Source: Tsukamurella tyrosinosolvens (GTDB lineage Bacteria; Actinomycetota; Actinomycetes; Mycobacteriales; Mycobacteriaceae). From it: DNA of 64,000 nucleotides. The stretch lies in assembly GCF_900104775.1 (NCBI RefSeq), contig NZ_FNSA01000003.1:2108001-2172000 (forward strand), given 5' to 3'. The number at the start of each line of letters is the position of its first letter. Position 1 is the stretch's first letter. The position numbers and the translations under genes were made by a program. Shown here in pieces: positions 27,433 to 36,590 of this stretch. The notes under the pieces are model-generated. The model worked only from the letters and a program-made list of their open reading frames with translations. It searched no databases and was not told where the DNA came from.

Positions 27433-28976
27433 CCGGCGAGCGCGGCCCGCGCGGCCCCCGTGGCCGCCGCGGCGACCTCCGGAATCAGGGAGAGCCGCGT
27501 GCGGCGCTCGAGCAGGTCCGCCTCGGTGATCGCGCCCTCGACGACGGCACCGAAGACCAGCTCCGCGCCGGTGACCTCAGTACCCGCGGCGACCGGCGCG
27601 GCGAGAGCCGGATCGGTCGCGCCGAGCGCCACCACGGCGGAGGCCTCGGTGCCGTAGGCGCGGACCAGCCGCTCGGGGGCGTCGATGCGCCGCAGCGCGT
27701 CCCGCGTCGCGGCGCCCACCAGGGGGAGCGTCGTGGTGACGCACGGGCCGGCAGGTAGGCCCGACGTCGCCAGCGCGGCGTCCACCGCGTCCTCCGCCAT
27801 CCGCCGGTACGTCGTGAGCTTGCCACCGACGACCGTCACCAGGCCGTCGCCGCGGGTGAGCACCGCGTGCTTGCGGGAGACGTCCGCGGTCCGTCCGGCG
27901 CCCGAATCGAGGAGCGGGCGCAGGCCGGCGAAGGTGCCCACCACGTCCTCGCGGGTCAGCGGCGTGCCGAGGGCGAGGTTCACCGTCGCGAGGAGGAAGT
28001 CGATCTCGTCGTCCGAGGGCGTCGGCACGTCGGGGAGCGGGCCGTCGGCCTCCTCGTCCGTGAGGCCCACGTAGACCCGCCCGTCCGGCTGCGGCAGCGC
28101 GAAGACGTACCGCCCGAACGCGCCGGGAACGGGCACCGTCAGGCCCGCAGTGAGCCCGCCGAAACTCTCCTGCCGGAGGACGAGGTGCGTGCCGCGGCTC
28201 GGGCGCAGCGAGATCGCCGGGTCGACGGTGCCCGACCACACGCCGGTCGCGTTGATCACGACCTTCGCCCGGACGGTGACCGAGTGGCCCGTCAGCCCGT
28301 CGGTGACGGTCGCCGCGGTGCCGGTGACCTGCGAGGCGGTGCAATGCGTGAGGATCGTCGCGCCGTGGCCGGCGGCGGTCCGGGCGATGCCGACCGTGAG
28401 CCGGGCGTCGTCGGTGAGCTGTCCGTCCCAGTTGAGGAGCCCGCCGCGCAGGCCCGTGCGGCGCACCGTCGGGGCCATGGCGATGACCTCTCCTGCGGAG
28501 ATCCGGCGGGAGCGGGCGAGTTCGGACGACGGCGTGCGGGCGGCGAGGCGCAGCGCATCGCCCGCGAGGAAGCCGACGCGGGTGAGCGCGGCGTCCCGGC
28601 GCCGGACGTCGCCGAGCAGCGGCACGACCTGCGGCAGGGGGCGGGTCAGGTGCGGCGCGATCACGCGGATCAGTGCGTCGCGCTCCACGGCGCTCTCGTA
28701 GGCGATGCCCACGGCGCCCGAGGCCAGGTACCGCAGGCCTCCGTGCACCAGTTTCGACGACCAGCGGCTGGTGCCGAAAGCGAGGTCGTGCTTCTCCACC
28801 AGCGCGACGCGCAGCCCGCGGCTCGCGGCGTCGAGCGCGACGCCGGTCCCGGTGACGCCGCCGCCGATGACCAGCACGTCGACCGACGGGTCGGCCGCCA
28901 GCGCGGCGAGGTCGGCGGCGCGGCGGGCGGCCGAGAGCCGTGTGGCCGGATCGATGGTTCCGACGGTCGCCGTCAC
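27426..28976 (-). CDS. glpD: FAD-dependent glycerol-3-phosphate dehydrogenase
   Basis: This 516-residue flavoprotein oxidises glycerol 3-phosphate to dihydroxyacetone phosphate and feeds electrons to quinone. The FAD-binding [21 protein letters not shown] is near residue 35, followed by [18 protein letters not shown] and the C-terminal GlpD domain. Its GTG overlaps the TetR stop by 4 bp, so the regulator is the first gene of the operon. The order glpD-TetR-FAD oxidase-lipid kinase matches M. tuberculosis Rv2249c-Rv2252 as I remember it. Confidence 0.92.
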   Translation of the reverse strand: MTATVGTIDPATRLSAARRAADLAALAADPSVDVLVIGGGVTGTGVALDAASRGLRVALVEKHDLAFGTSRWSSKLVHGGLRYLASGAVGIAYESAVERDALIRVIAPHLTRPLPQVVPLLGDVRRRDAALTRVGFLAGDALRLAARTPSSELARSRRISAGEVIAMAPTVRRTGLRGGLLNWDGQLTDDARLTVGIARTAAGHGATILTHCTASQVTGTAATVTDGLTGHSVTVRAKVVINATGVWSGTVDPAISLRPSRGTHLVLRQESFGGLTAGLTVPVPGAFGRYVFALPQPDGRVYVGLTDEEADGPLPDVPTPSDDEIDFLLATVNLALGTPLTREDVVGTFAGLRPLLDSGAGRTADVSRKHAVLTRGDGLVTVVGGKLTTYRRMAEDAVDAALATSGLPAGPCVTTTLPLVGAATRDALRRIDAPERLVRAYGTEASAVVALGATDPALAAPVAAGTEVTGAELVFGAVVEGAITEADLLERRTRLSLIPEVAAAATGAARAALAGQ

Positions 28977-29581
28977 GGCGCGAGGTACCGGTCGAGGAGG
29001 TCGAAGAGCTGGGCGTCGAGAAGATCGGCGGACTCGGTGAAGACCGGCCCGGTGAGCGCCGACGACCAGGCGAGCTGCAGCACGACGGCGGCGAGCTCGG
29101 CGGGCTCTCCGGCGCGGATGCTGCCGTCGGCCTGCCCGGTGGCGATCCCGCCGGTGATCGCCTCGAGCTGGGCGCGCGAGGTGCGGCCGGTGCGGTGCAG
29201 CAGGTAGGGCATGAGGAACTCGGGGTCGAGCTCGACGATGCGGCGCAGCAGCGGGTGCGAGCGCGCCGCGGCGGTCACGTGCACGACGGTCCGCGCGATG
29301 GTCTCGCGGCCGGTGGCACCGTCGAACAGGCCCATCGAGGAGAGGGCGGCCACGAACTCGCGGGTGGTGACCGCGGCGGCCAGGGCCTGCACGTTCGGGT
29401 AGCGGCGGTAGAGGGTGGCGCGGGAGACCTGCGCGGTGCGGGCGACGTCGGCCATCGTGGTGCGGCGGATCCCGATGGTGGCCATCAGGTCGCGCGCGGC
29501 ATCGAGGATCAGCTCGTCGTCGACGGCGTTGGCGGGGCCGCGGGGGGCCGACCCCCGGGGATTGAGATCCTGCGACATCAT
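28973..29581 (-). CDS. TetR-family transcriptional regulator
   Basis: This is a TetR repressor of 202-203 residues. The N-terminal HTH reads IGIRRTTMADVARTAQVSRATLYRRYPN; the ligand-binding C-terminus is not assignable. The start is ATG at 29581 or the adjacent ATG at 29578. The first is favoured because TACATT lies 7 bp upstream on this strand. It is divergent from the FAD oxidase gene with only 15 bp between the starts and probably controls both directions (inference). Confidence 0.88.
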   Translation of the reverse strand: MMSQDLNPRGSAPRGPANAVDDELILDAARDLMATIGIRRTTMADVARTAQVSRATLYRRYPNVQALAAAVTTREFVAALSSMGLFDGATGRETIARTVVHVTAAARSHPLLRRIVELDPEFLMPYLLHRTGRTSRAQLEAITGGIATGQADGSIRAGEPAELAAVVLQLAWSSALTGPVFTESADLLDAQLFDLLDRYLAP

Positions 29582-29600
29582 GTGTACAAATGTATCATGA
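29562..29600. promoter_or_regulatory. Overlapping divergent leaderless promoters with dyad
   Basis: Plus strand: TTGAGA (29562-29567), 17 bp, TACAAA (29585-29590), 6 bp, ATG 29597. Minus strand: TACATT (29594-29589), 7 bp, ATG 29581. The two -10 boxes overlap. TACA-AA-TGTA, flanked by TCATG and CATGA, forms an imperfect dyad centred at about 29589, a likely TetR operator. Confidence 0.6.
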
Positions 29601-31186
29601 CTTCGTCCGAGGTGGATCTGCCCGTCGTCGCCTTCGAGCCCGGCCGCTGGGGTGACCCCGCGAACCCCATGCACCTGTCCGACTCGGTGCTCGGCGCGCT
29701 CACCATGCTCGGCATCGACGGCGGCCCGGGGGAACCGGAGCAGCCCTTCCTCATGCCCTCCCGCGTCTCCGGCCGCGCCCTCTCCGCCCTGCAGAAGACC
29801 GGTGTGACGGTCGCCACCGACGACGCTACCCGGCTCGGCCACCTGCGCGGCTTCTCCACGCCGGACCTGCTCAAGTACCGCGCCGGCGACACCTCGGACG
29901 CGCCGGACGCGGTCGTGACCCCGACGTCGGCCGAGCAGGTCGCCGCGGTGCTGGCCGTCTGTGCGGCGAAGGACCTCACGCTGAGCCCGTTCTCCGGCGG
30001 CACCTCCGTCACGGGCGGCCTCGCACCCGAGCGGACGCGCCCCGTCGTCGCGCTGGACCTGCGCGGCCTCACCGGGCTGATCGATCTCGACGCCGTCTCC
30101 CAGATCGCCACGCTCGCCGCCGGCACCCGCCTGCCCGAGGCCGAGCGGCTCCTCGCCGAACACGGCTACGAGCTCGGCCACTTCCCGCAGTCCTACGAGG
30201 GCGCCACCGTCGGCGGGTGCGCCGTGACCCGCTCCGCCGGCCAGTCCTCCATCGGCTACGGCCGGTTCGACGAGATGGTCGTCGGGCTCACCGTCGCGAC
30301 GCCGCAGGGCGTCGCCGAGATCGGCACCGCGCCCAAGTCCGCCGCCGGCCCGGACCTGCGGCAGCTGTTCCTCGGGTCCGAGGGCGTCTTCGGCGTCGTC
30401 ACCGCCGTCCGCGTGCGGGTGCACCCCGTCCCGACGGTCCGCCGCTTCTACGGCTGGCGGTTCCCCGACTTCGCGGCCGGTGCCAACGCCATGCGGGTGC
30501 TCGCGCAGAGCTCCGTCCGCCCGACGGTGCTGCGCCTGTCCGACGAGGCCGAGACCGGCCTCAACCTCGCGAACCCCGGCGCGGCGGGCAAGGCTGCGGT
30601 CGGCGGCTGCCTCATGGTCGTAGGCTTCGAGGGCGACGAGCCCGACGTCGACTGCCGCGACGGCTACGTCTCGGCGCGCCTGATCGAGCTGGGCGGCGAG
30701 TTCCTCGGCGAGGAGCCGGGGGAGGCCTGGCGCGCCGGCCGGTTCCGCGGCCCCTACCTCCGGGATCCGCTCCTCGACGCGGGCGCGCTGGTCGAGACGC
30801 TGGAGACCGTCACCTTCTGGTCGAACGTCGAGCGGCTCAAGGCCGACGTGACCGCCGCGCTCACCGGCGCGCTCGGCGAGCAGGGCACCCCCGCCGTGGT
30901 CATGTGCCACATCTCGCACGTCTACCCGACGGGCGCGTCGCTGTACTTCACGGTGATCGCGAAGGCCCTGCCCGATCCGCTCGCCCAGTGGGGCGCCGCG
31001 AAGACCGCCGCCAACGCCGCGATCCGCGCCGCCGGTGCGTCCATCACGCATCACCACGCCGTCGGCACCGACCACCGCGCCACCTACCTGGAGGAGATCG
31101 GCGACGTACAGGTCACCGCCCTGCGCGCGATCAAGGACGCCCTCGACCCGCAGGGCGTGCTCAACCCCGGGATCCTGCTCCCGTGA
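29597..31186 (+). CDS. FAD-binding oxidase, alkyl-DHAP synthase-like
   Basis: This 529-residue protein has a vanillyl-alcohol-oxidase-type FAD fold: SPFSGGTSVTGG pyrophosphate loop, GATVGGCAVTRSAGQSS, and a C-terminal ITHHHAVG histidine cluster. The last is typical of alkyldihydroxyacetonephosphate synthases, which make the ether bond of ether lipids. Placement beside glpD and a diacylglycerol kinase fits a glycerolipid role, though no ether lipid is established for this genus to my knowledge. A D-lactate or glycolate dehydrogenase role is the alternative. Confidence 0.82.
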   Translation: MTSSEVDLPVVAFEPGRWGDPANPMHLSDSVLGALTMLGIDGGPGEPEQPFLMPSRVSGRALSALQKTGVTVATDDATRLGHLRGFSTPDLLKYRAGDTSDAPDAVVTPTSAEQVAAVLAVCAAKDLTLSPFSGGTSVTGGLAPERTRPVVALDLRGLTGLIDLDAVSQIATLAAGTRLPEAERLLAEHGYELGHFPQSYEGATVGGCAVTRSAGQSSIGYGRFDEMVVGLTVATPQGVAEIGTAPKSAAGPDLRQLFLGSEGVFGVVTAVRVRVHPVPTVRRFYGWRFPDFAAGANAMRVLAQSSVRPTVLRLSDEAETGLNLANPGAAGKAAVGGCLMVVGFEGDEPDVDCRDGYVSARLIELGGEFLGEEPGEAWRAGRFRGPYLRDPLLDAGALVETLETVTFWSNVERLKADVTAALTGALGEQGTPAVVMCHISHVYPTGASLYFTVIAKALPDPLAQWGAAKTAANAAIRAAGASITHHHAVGTDHRATYLEEIGDVQVTALRAIKDALDPQGVLNPGILLP

Positions 31187-32064
31187 CCGCCACCGACGTC
31201 ATCGCCGTCCTCAACCCGATCTCCGGCGGCGGGGTCGCGCGCACGCGGTGGGCCGCCGTCGCCGAGGAGCTCGCCCGCCGGGACGTCTCCACGGAGGTCG
31301 TCGAGTCCACCTCCGGCACCGACGCCCGCGGGCGCGCCGAGGAGGCCGCTGCCTCGGGCGCGCTGACCGTCGCGGTCGGCGGCGACGGCCAGATCCGTGA
31401 GGTCGCCACCGGCGTGCTCCGCGTTCCCGGCGCGCCGATGGGCATCGTCACCGCCGGCCGCGGCAACGACATGGCTCGCCACCTGCGGATCCCCGACGAT
31501 CCGTCCGCCATCGCCGACGTGCTCACCGACGGCCGGCGCAAGGACCTCGACGTGCTCACCGTCGGCGACGAGATCGCCGTCGGCAACGTCTACGTCGGCC
31601 TGGACTCCGTCGCCACCGAGCTCATCAACAAGCTGCGCTGGATGGGGCCGCTCGCGTACCGCGTCGCCCCGGCGATCGCGGCGCTCCGCTGGAAGCCGGC
31701 CGGTTTCCGCATCGAGGTCGACGGTGCCGCCTACGAGGGCCCGGTGCACATGGTCGTGGTCGCCAACTCCGGCTGGTACGGCAGCGGCCTCCACATGGTC
31801 CCCGCCGCCGCGTCCGACAACGGCCGGATCGACGTGCTCGCCGTCGACGGCGCCGGGAACAAGCTCAAGCTCATCAGTGCGATGGGGGAGGCGAAGACGG
31901 GCGCGCACGTCGCGCGGGCGGAGGTGCTGACGTTCAGCGGCCAGGAGGTGCTCGTGAGTGCCGACCGCCCGATCCCCGTCCACGCCGACGGCGACTACCT
32001 GCAGGAGCTTCCCGTCACCGTCGGGATCCGCAAGGCCGTCCTCCCGGTCCTCGTGCCCCGCTGA
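31183..32064 (+). CDS. Diacylglycerol/lipid kinase
   Basis: This 293-residue protein has the DAGK catalytic fold: NPISGG at the start, the nucleotide-binding GGDGQIREV and the GRGND motif, then a C-terminal beta domain. It phosphorylates diacylglycerol or a related lipid on the inner face of the membrane. The M. tuberculosis protein in the same position (Rv2252) is a diacylglycerol kinase. GTG start, 4-bp overlap with the FAD oxidase. Confidence 0.88.
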   Translation: MTATDVIAVLNPISGGGVARTRWAAVAEELARRDVSTEVVESTSGTDARGRAEEAAASGALTVAVGGDGQIREVATGVLRVPGAPMGIVTAGRGNDMARHLRIPDDPSAIADVLTDGRRKDLDVLTVGDEIAVGNVYVGLDSVATELINKLRWMGPLAYRVAPAIAALRWKPAGFRIEVDGAAYEGPVHMVVVANSGWYGSGLHMVPAAASDNGRIDVLAVDGAGNKLKLISAMGEAKTGAHVARAEVLTFSGQEVLVSADRPIPVHADGDYLQELPVTVGIRKAVLPVLVPR

Positions 32065-32106
32065 TCCGTGGCGTACTCGGGCGGCCGTACGAGGAGCAGG
32101 GCCGCG

Positions 32107-32152
32107 ACGGAGATCGCCGCGACAAGGGGACGGAGATCGCCGCAACAAGGGA
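32107..32152 (+). repeat. Two tandem 23-bp repeats
   Basis: Two adjacent 23-bp units, each beginning ACGGAGATCGCCGC, differ at two positions. They lie in the 132-bp gap between two convergent genes. Function unknown; they may simply be a duplication. Confidence 0.6.
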
Positions 32153-32196
32153 ATGGGTGTACCAGGACATCCGCCCGCCGTGCTGGATGCCGGCGG

Positions 32197-33300
32197 TCAT
32201 CCGTTGGCTCCCGCGATGACCGTGCCGAGCACGAAGACGCCGATCGCAGTACCCGCGTGCATGGCGCTGGTGTTCCACGCGCTCGCCGAGGCGCGTCGAT
32301 CGCCGGCGGCCAGTGCCAGCGCCGTCTGCTGCGCAGTGACGAAGCCGCCGCTGCCGACGAACCACACGAAGAGCGCCACGAGCGCGGGGACCGCGCTGTG
32401 TGACAGGGCGAACGCGCCGAGCCCTGCGCCGATTACCGCGATCCACAGGGCCGTCCGCGTGGGCCCGGGCAGGCCGGATCGGGTGAGCCTCCCACCTAGT
32501 AATGACCCGGTCACGCTGCCCAGCCCGACGAGGACACCCACGAGTCCGAGGCTCGCGGTGCTCCAGCCGAGACGCTCATGAAGAATCTGACCCGCATACG
32601 CGTAGGCGCCGAGACTGAACGACTGGACCACGAGGGTTGCCGCCAGGATCGGTCCGACGCGAGCATCGAGGGCGACCCGCAAGCCCTCCCCGAGGGTCGG
32701 CGGAGTTCCAGCTGGTCGGCCGCGTGGAACGGCCGAGGCGAGCGCCCCGGTCGCGACCGCGGTGCCGGCCGCGAGGGCGACGAAGCTCCACTGCCACCCG
32801 GCCGCGGCGGCGATGCCGGCACCGACCGGGATACCGATCACCTGGCCGGACGAGAAGAACGCCATGCCGCGGCCCATCAGCATGCCGATGGACTCGGGGT
32901 CGGGGGAACTGTCCGCCAGGTACGCCCAGATGCTCGGTCCTGCGAGCGCCGCTCCGAGCCCGCCCACCGCGCGAGCGGCGATCAGGACGGCGACCTGCGG
33001 CGCCAGGGCGCAAGCGAGGTTCGATACTAGGAACAATCCCGCGCCGATGAGCAACGGCGCCCGCCGGCCCACGCGATCGGAGACGGACCCGAGGAACGGC
33101 GACGCGATCGCATAGACCAGCACGTACGCGGTCGTGGCGTTCGCCGCCGTCGTGACGTCGGTCTGCAGCGCAGCCGTGATCGTCGGCAACAGTGGCGAGA
33201 TCAGGAAGGTCTCCGCACCGATGAGGAAGAGCAGTAGGTACGCCCCTGCGATGCGCGGCCGGACGGCGATCGCGGCCGGCGCGCTCACGCGAACGTCCAT
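32197..33300 (-). CDS. MFS transporter (DHA1-like)
   Basis: This 367-residue major facilitator is shorter than usual for 12 helices, but the pattern looks complete. Loop 2-3 has GSVSDRVGRRAPL, and motif C-like glycines lie in helix 5 (IGIPVGAGIAAAAG). DHA1-like drug exporters and sugar or arabinose exporters share this form. It stands alone with a repeat downstream and an AT-richer stretch upstream. Its base composition is slightly lower in GC than its neighbours, so recent acquisition is possible. Confidence 0.82.
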   Translation of the reverse strand: MDVRVSAPAAIAVRPRIAGAYLLLFLIGAETFLISPLLPTITAALQTDVTTAANATTAYVLVYAIASPFLGSVSDRVGRRAPLLIGAGLFLVSNLACALAPQVAVLIAARAVGGLGAALAGPSIWAYLADSSPDPESIGMLMGRGMAFFSSGQVIGIPVGAGIAAAAGWQWSFVALAAGTAVATGALASAVPRGRPAGTPPTLGEGLRVALDARVGPILAATLVVQSFSLGAYAYAGQILHERLGWSTASLGLVGVLVGLGSVTGSLLGGRLTRSGLPGPTRTALWIAVIGAGLGAFALSHSAVPALVALFVWFVGSGGFVTAQQTALALAAGDRRASASAWNTSAMHAGTAIGVFVLGTVIAGANG

Positions 33301-33454
33301 GCGCAGCCGCGTTCGCGCAGGTTGACGCCACTGCTGGTCGCAGGTCTCGGATGCATATTTCGGAGACTAAGTAATGTTGACCGCAAACCTCAGGGTTGGG
33401 CCGACCATGATCTTGGGCTTGACTTCCGGTGGTTCGGACCGATAGCCGAAGGAC
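33301..33454. other. AT-richer intergenic region
   Basis: This 154-bp stretch is visibly lower in GC than the rest of the window. It holds no gene I can support: the small open frame starting at 33322 looks non-coding. It presumably contains the promoter of the MFS gene and the 3' end of the DUF885 transcript. Confidence 0.5.
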
Positions 33455-35104
33455 CTACTCAACGATCGCGGCTCGGAGGGTGTCCAGGCCCATGCCGCCG
33501 AGCGCCAACGCGTCGCGGTGGAAGTCCTTGAGCGTGGATCCGGGGTGGGCGGCGAGGTAGGCGTCGCGCGTCTGCTCCCACACCCGCTGGCCCACCGAGT
33601 ACGACGGCGCCTGCCCCGGCCAGCCGAGGTAGCGGTGGTACTCGAAGCGCAACTGCTCGTCGGACATCGCGACGTGCGAGCGCAGGAACCGCCAGCCCTT
33701 CTCGTACGTCCAGGCCCCGCCGCCGACCTCCGCGGGCGCCTCGAAGCCGCAGTGCACGCCGATGTCGAGCACCACCCGCGAGGCGCGGAGCCGCTGCGAG
33801 TCGAGCATGCCCATGAGGTCGCCGTCGTCGTCGAGGAAACCCAGGTCGCGCATGAGCCGCTCCGCGTACAGGGCCCACCCCTCGCCGTGCCCCGAGACGA
33901 ACGACGCGAGCTTGCGGAAGACGTTGAGCGGCGCGATCACCGACTGCCCGATCTGCAGGTGATGCCCGGGGACGCCCTCGTGGTAGACGGTGGTCTTCTC
34001 CTGCCAGGTGTGGAACTCGGTCACGCCGTCCGGTACCGACCACCACATGGCGCCCGCGCGCGACAGATCGGCGGACGGGCCGGTGTAGTAGATCCCGCCC
34101 GAATTGCTCGGCGCGATCTTGCAGTCGAGCCGGTGCAGCTCGGCGGGGATGTCGAAGTGGGTCCCGGCGAGGGCGGCGACGGCCTCGTCGGAGGTCCGCT
34201 GCATCCACTCCTGCAGCGCGGCGGTGCCGTGGATCGTGTACCGCGGCTCGGTATCGAGCCGTGCGAGGGCCTCGGACACCGTCGCGCCGGGGTAGAGGCG
34301 GTGTGCGACCTGCTGCTGCTCGGCGACGATGCCGGCGAGCAGCTCCTGCCCCCAGGCGTAGGTCTCCTCGAGATCGACGTCCGCGCCCAGGTACAGCCGC
34401 GAGTACAGCGGATAGACGTCGCGGCCCACGCCGAGCCCGCCGGGCTCGTCGAGCGCCTTCGCGGCGGGCAGGACTTCGGTCTCGAGGACGTCCGCGTACC
34501 CGGCGAACGCGGCCCGCACCCGGTCCTTCAGGTCCGACGGTGCCTGCTCGCCCAGCCGGTCGACGTTCGCCGCGACCTGGTCGCCGGCCTTGCGGGCCTG
34601 CTCCAGCACCTCCCGCACCTGCAGCTCTGCGAAGGGCCAGGCACCGTCGGCGAGGCGGACCCGCAGGCCCTCCACGGCGGAGTCGACGGCGGACGGCACC
34701 GCCTCCAGCCGCGCGGTCAGCGTGGCGATCTCGTCCGGCGTGCCCGACGGGGTCAGGTCGAAGACATCGCGGATGTCCTGCATCGGCGAGGCGATGACGT
34801 TCAGCTCGCCGACGGTGCGGCCCGCGTCGTGGATCGCGCCGTGTACGCCGAGCCGCTCGCGGAGCGTGGCCGCGGTGACCCGGTCGGCGTCGTTCTCCTC
34901 GGTCAGCCCGTCGAGCTGCGCCAGCGTCTCCCGCCCGACGGCGGCCTTCGCGTCCAGCCCGGCGGGGGAGAAGTCGGTGAGTTTGTCGTTGAGCTCGGTG
35001 ATGCCCGCGTGTGTCGCCAGGATCGGGTCCGTGGCCGCGACCCGCAGGGCGAGCAGGTTGGCGAGCTGGTCGATGGGCGTGTTCGCAGCTGCAGCGTCCG
35101 ACAT
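33455..35104 (-). CDS. DUF885 family putative metallopeptidase
   Basis: This 549-residue DUF885 protein has the zinc motif HEGVPGHH (an HExxGHH form) after TVYHE and a conserved GHGEGWALYAE further on that should provide the third ligand. Family members are thought to be zinc peptidases, but substrates are unknown. No signal peptide is present, so it is cytoplasmic. TAACCT (minus strand, 35116-35111) lies 6 bp before the ATG, so its mRNA is probably leaderless and independent of the upstream gene. Confidence 0.86.
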   Translation of the reverse strand: MSDAAAANTPIDQLANLLALRVAATDPILATHAGITELNDKLTDFSPAGLDAKAAVGRETLAQLDGLTEENDADRVTAATLRERLGVHGAIHDAGRTVGELNVIASPMQDIRDVFDLTPSGTPDEIATLTARLEAVPSAVDSAVEGLRVRLADGAWPFAELQVREVLEQARKAGDQVAANVDRLGEQAPSDLKDRVRAAFAGYADVLETEVLPAAKALDEPGGLGVGRDVYPLYSRLYLGADVDLEETYAWGQELLAGIVAEQQQVAHRLYPGATVSEALARLDTEPRYTIHGTAALQEWMQRTSDEAVAALAGTHFDIPAELHRLDCKIAPSNSGGIYYTGPSADLSRAGAMWWSVPDGVTEFHTWQEKTTVYHEGVPGHHLQIGQSVIAPLNVFRKLASFVSGHGEGWALYAERLMRDLGFLDDDGDLMGMLDSQRLRASRVVLDIGVHCGFEAPAEVGGGAWTYEKGWRFLRSHVAMSDEQLRFEYHRYLGWPGQAPSYSVGQRVWEQTRDAYLAAHPGSTLKDFHRDALALGGMGLDTLRAAIVE

Positions 35105-35124
35105 GCGACCAGGTTATGCCGGGC

Positions 35125-35601
35125 CTACAGACCGCGCGCGGCCCGGCCCGGCTTCTTCCAGGTGGCCGCGTTGGTCGCGGCCACGCCGACCGCGGCGATT
35201 AGGACGAGGAGCCAGAATCCGGTCGCGCCCCAGTGGTGGTGATGGGCGAGCTCGTAGGTCTCCTTGATCGCGATGAGCGCCGCGCCGCAGGCCACGATCA
35301 TCCACGCCCGGGCGACGGCGAAGAACCGCGCGAGCTTCGCCAACTGCGCGGTGTCGAGGCGCTCGCCGAGCGTGTTCAGGAACGCGGACTGGCGTCGCCG
35401 GGTGAGGAACATCGCGACCGGCGGCACGAGCCACCACCAGCGCGACAGATGCGAGGGCGGCGCGGTACTGCGGACGACCTCGCCGATGCCGCTCAGTTCG
35501 GTCGCCTCCGCCTCCAGCTCCAGTCGCGCTTGGATCATCGGCCCCGCGACGAGCAGCCATCCGCCCAGGTACGCGGCCCAGCGGATCAGCGTTTCGAGCA
35601 C
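35125..35601 (-). CDS. Hypothetical membrane protein
   Basis: This 158-residue protein is of unknown function. There is an N-terminal amphipathic/hydrophobic stretch, a central WWWLVPPVAMFL segment and two hydrophobic segments near the end, separated by ETYELAHHHHWG. The four-histidine run could bind metal but may be incidental. It lies 4 bp after the YpfJ gene and is probably co-transcribed with it. Confidence 0.68.
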   Translation of the reverse strand: MLETLIRWAAYLGGWLLVAGPMIQARLELEAEATELSGIGEVVRSTAPPSHLSRWWWLVPPVAMFLTRRRQSAFLNTLGERLDTAQLAKLARFFAVARAWMIVACGAALIAIKETYELAHHHHWGATGFWLLVLIAAVGVAATNAATWKKPGRAARGL

Positions 35602-35605
35602 CGGA

Positions 35606-36493
35606 TCAGATGGTGCCGCTGAAGGTGTCGCACTGCGCGGGAGCGCCGGTCCGGTAGCCCTGCGAGAACCACCGCACGCGCTGCTCCGACGTGCCGTGCG
35701 AGAAGGACTCGGGGTTGACGTTGCGTCCCGCGTTGCGCTGGATCGTGTCGTCGCCGATGGCCTGCGCGGTGGTGATCGCGTCCGAGATCTCCTCCTGCGT
35801 CAGCGGCTTGAGCATGGCGTCGGGTCCCTTGTCGGCGTGCGCCGCCCAGACCCCCGCGTAGCAGTCGGCCTGCAGCTCGACACGGACCGAGCCGCCCTGA
35901 GCGCCGCGTCCCTGCTGCGACTTGTTGATGTCGCCGAGCAGGGTCTGGACGTGGTGGCCGAACTCGTGGGCGACGATGTACTCCTGCGAGAACGGCGCGT
36001 TCGTGCCGCCCATCTTCTTGATCACGCGATCCATGAAGTCGAGCTGGAACACGGCGACCTGATCGCTCGGGCAGTAGAAGGGGCCGGTATCGGCGCCCGC
36101 GACGCCGCACGCGGTGTTGATGGACTGCGCGCCCACCGGCATGATCTTCGTCCCGCCGCGCGGGGGCTGGTAGCCGCGCAGGACCGTCGGCCACACCTTG
36201 TCCAGGGAGATCGTGGTGGCCTTGATGCGGCAGGCCGTGTCGCTGTTCGCCTGCTCCTTGGTGCAGTTCTTGAGCTTCTCGTCGAGCTGCTGCTCCGCCT
36301 GGGAGAGACCGGGCCCCGCTTGCTGCGGCGCCTGTGTCATCCCTCCGGTGCTGCCGGTGAGGAAATAGATGAGCAGGCCGATCACGACTGTGCCGATGCT
36401 GCCGCCGCCGATCACCATGCCGCGGCCCATGCCGCCACCGCCGCCTGCGCTGACGTTGCCGCCCTCGAGCGGCCCGTTGCCCTGAAAGGTCAT
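35606..36493 (-). CDS. YpfJ-type neutral zinc metallopeptidase
   Basis: This 295-residue protein of the zinc metallopeptidase YpfJ family has a Gly-rich N-terminus, one membrane anchor (residues about 28-46) and an external domain. The domain carries the zinc motif HEFGHH at 176-181 and four cysteines (two near residues 77 and 88) that may form disulfides. Substrate unknown. A homologue sits close to aspS in M. tuberculosis (Rv2575). The ATG at 36493 was preferred over an extension that would run into the aspS promoter. Confidence 0.88.
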   Translation of the reverse strand: MTFQGNGPLEGGNVSAGGGGGMGRGMVIGGGSIGTVVIGLLIYFLTGSTGGMTQAPQQAGPGLSQAEQQLDEKLKNCTKEQANSDTACRIKATTISLDKVWPTVLRGYQPPRGGTKIMPVGAQSINTACGVAGADTGPFYCPSDQVAVFQLDFMDRVIKKMGGTNAPFSQEYIVAHEFGHHVQTLLGDINKSQQGRGAQGGSVRVELQADCYAGVWAAHADKGPDAMLKPLTQEEISDAITTAQAIGDDTIQRNAGRNVNPESFSHGTSEQRVRWFSQGYRTGAPAQCDTFSGTI

Positions 36494-36542
36494 GCGCACA
36501 GCATTCCATGACAGGGGTGAGATCGTGAACCGGTTCGCCCCG

Positions 36543-36580
36543 TAGCATGACAGGCGCTGAAAGATTCCCTGTCGAAAGGA
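36543..36580 (+). promoter_or_regulatory. Putative aspS promoter -10 and ribosome-binding site
   Basis: TAGCAT (36543-36548) is a good -10; no clear -35 is visible. AAAGGA at 36575-36580 lies 10 bp before the aspS GTG. The leader would be about 36 nt. Confidence 0.45.
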
Positions 36581-36590
36581 CACCCCGAAA

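Noticed and set aside
33322-33531. Small open frame in the AT-richer gap
   Set aside because: It runs into the end of the DUF885 gene, has no ribosome-binding site and its composition is unlike the genes here.
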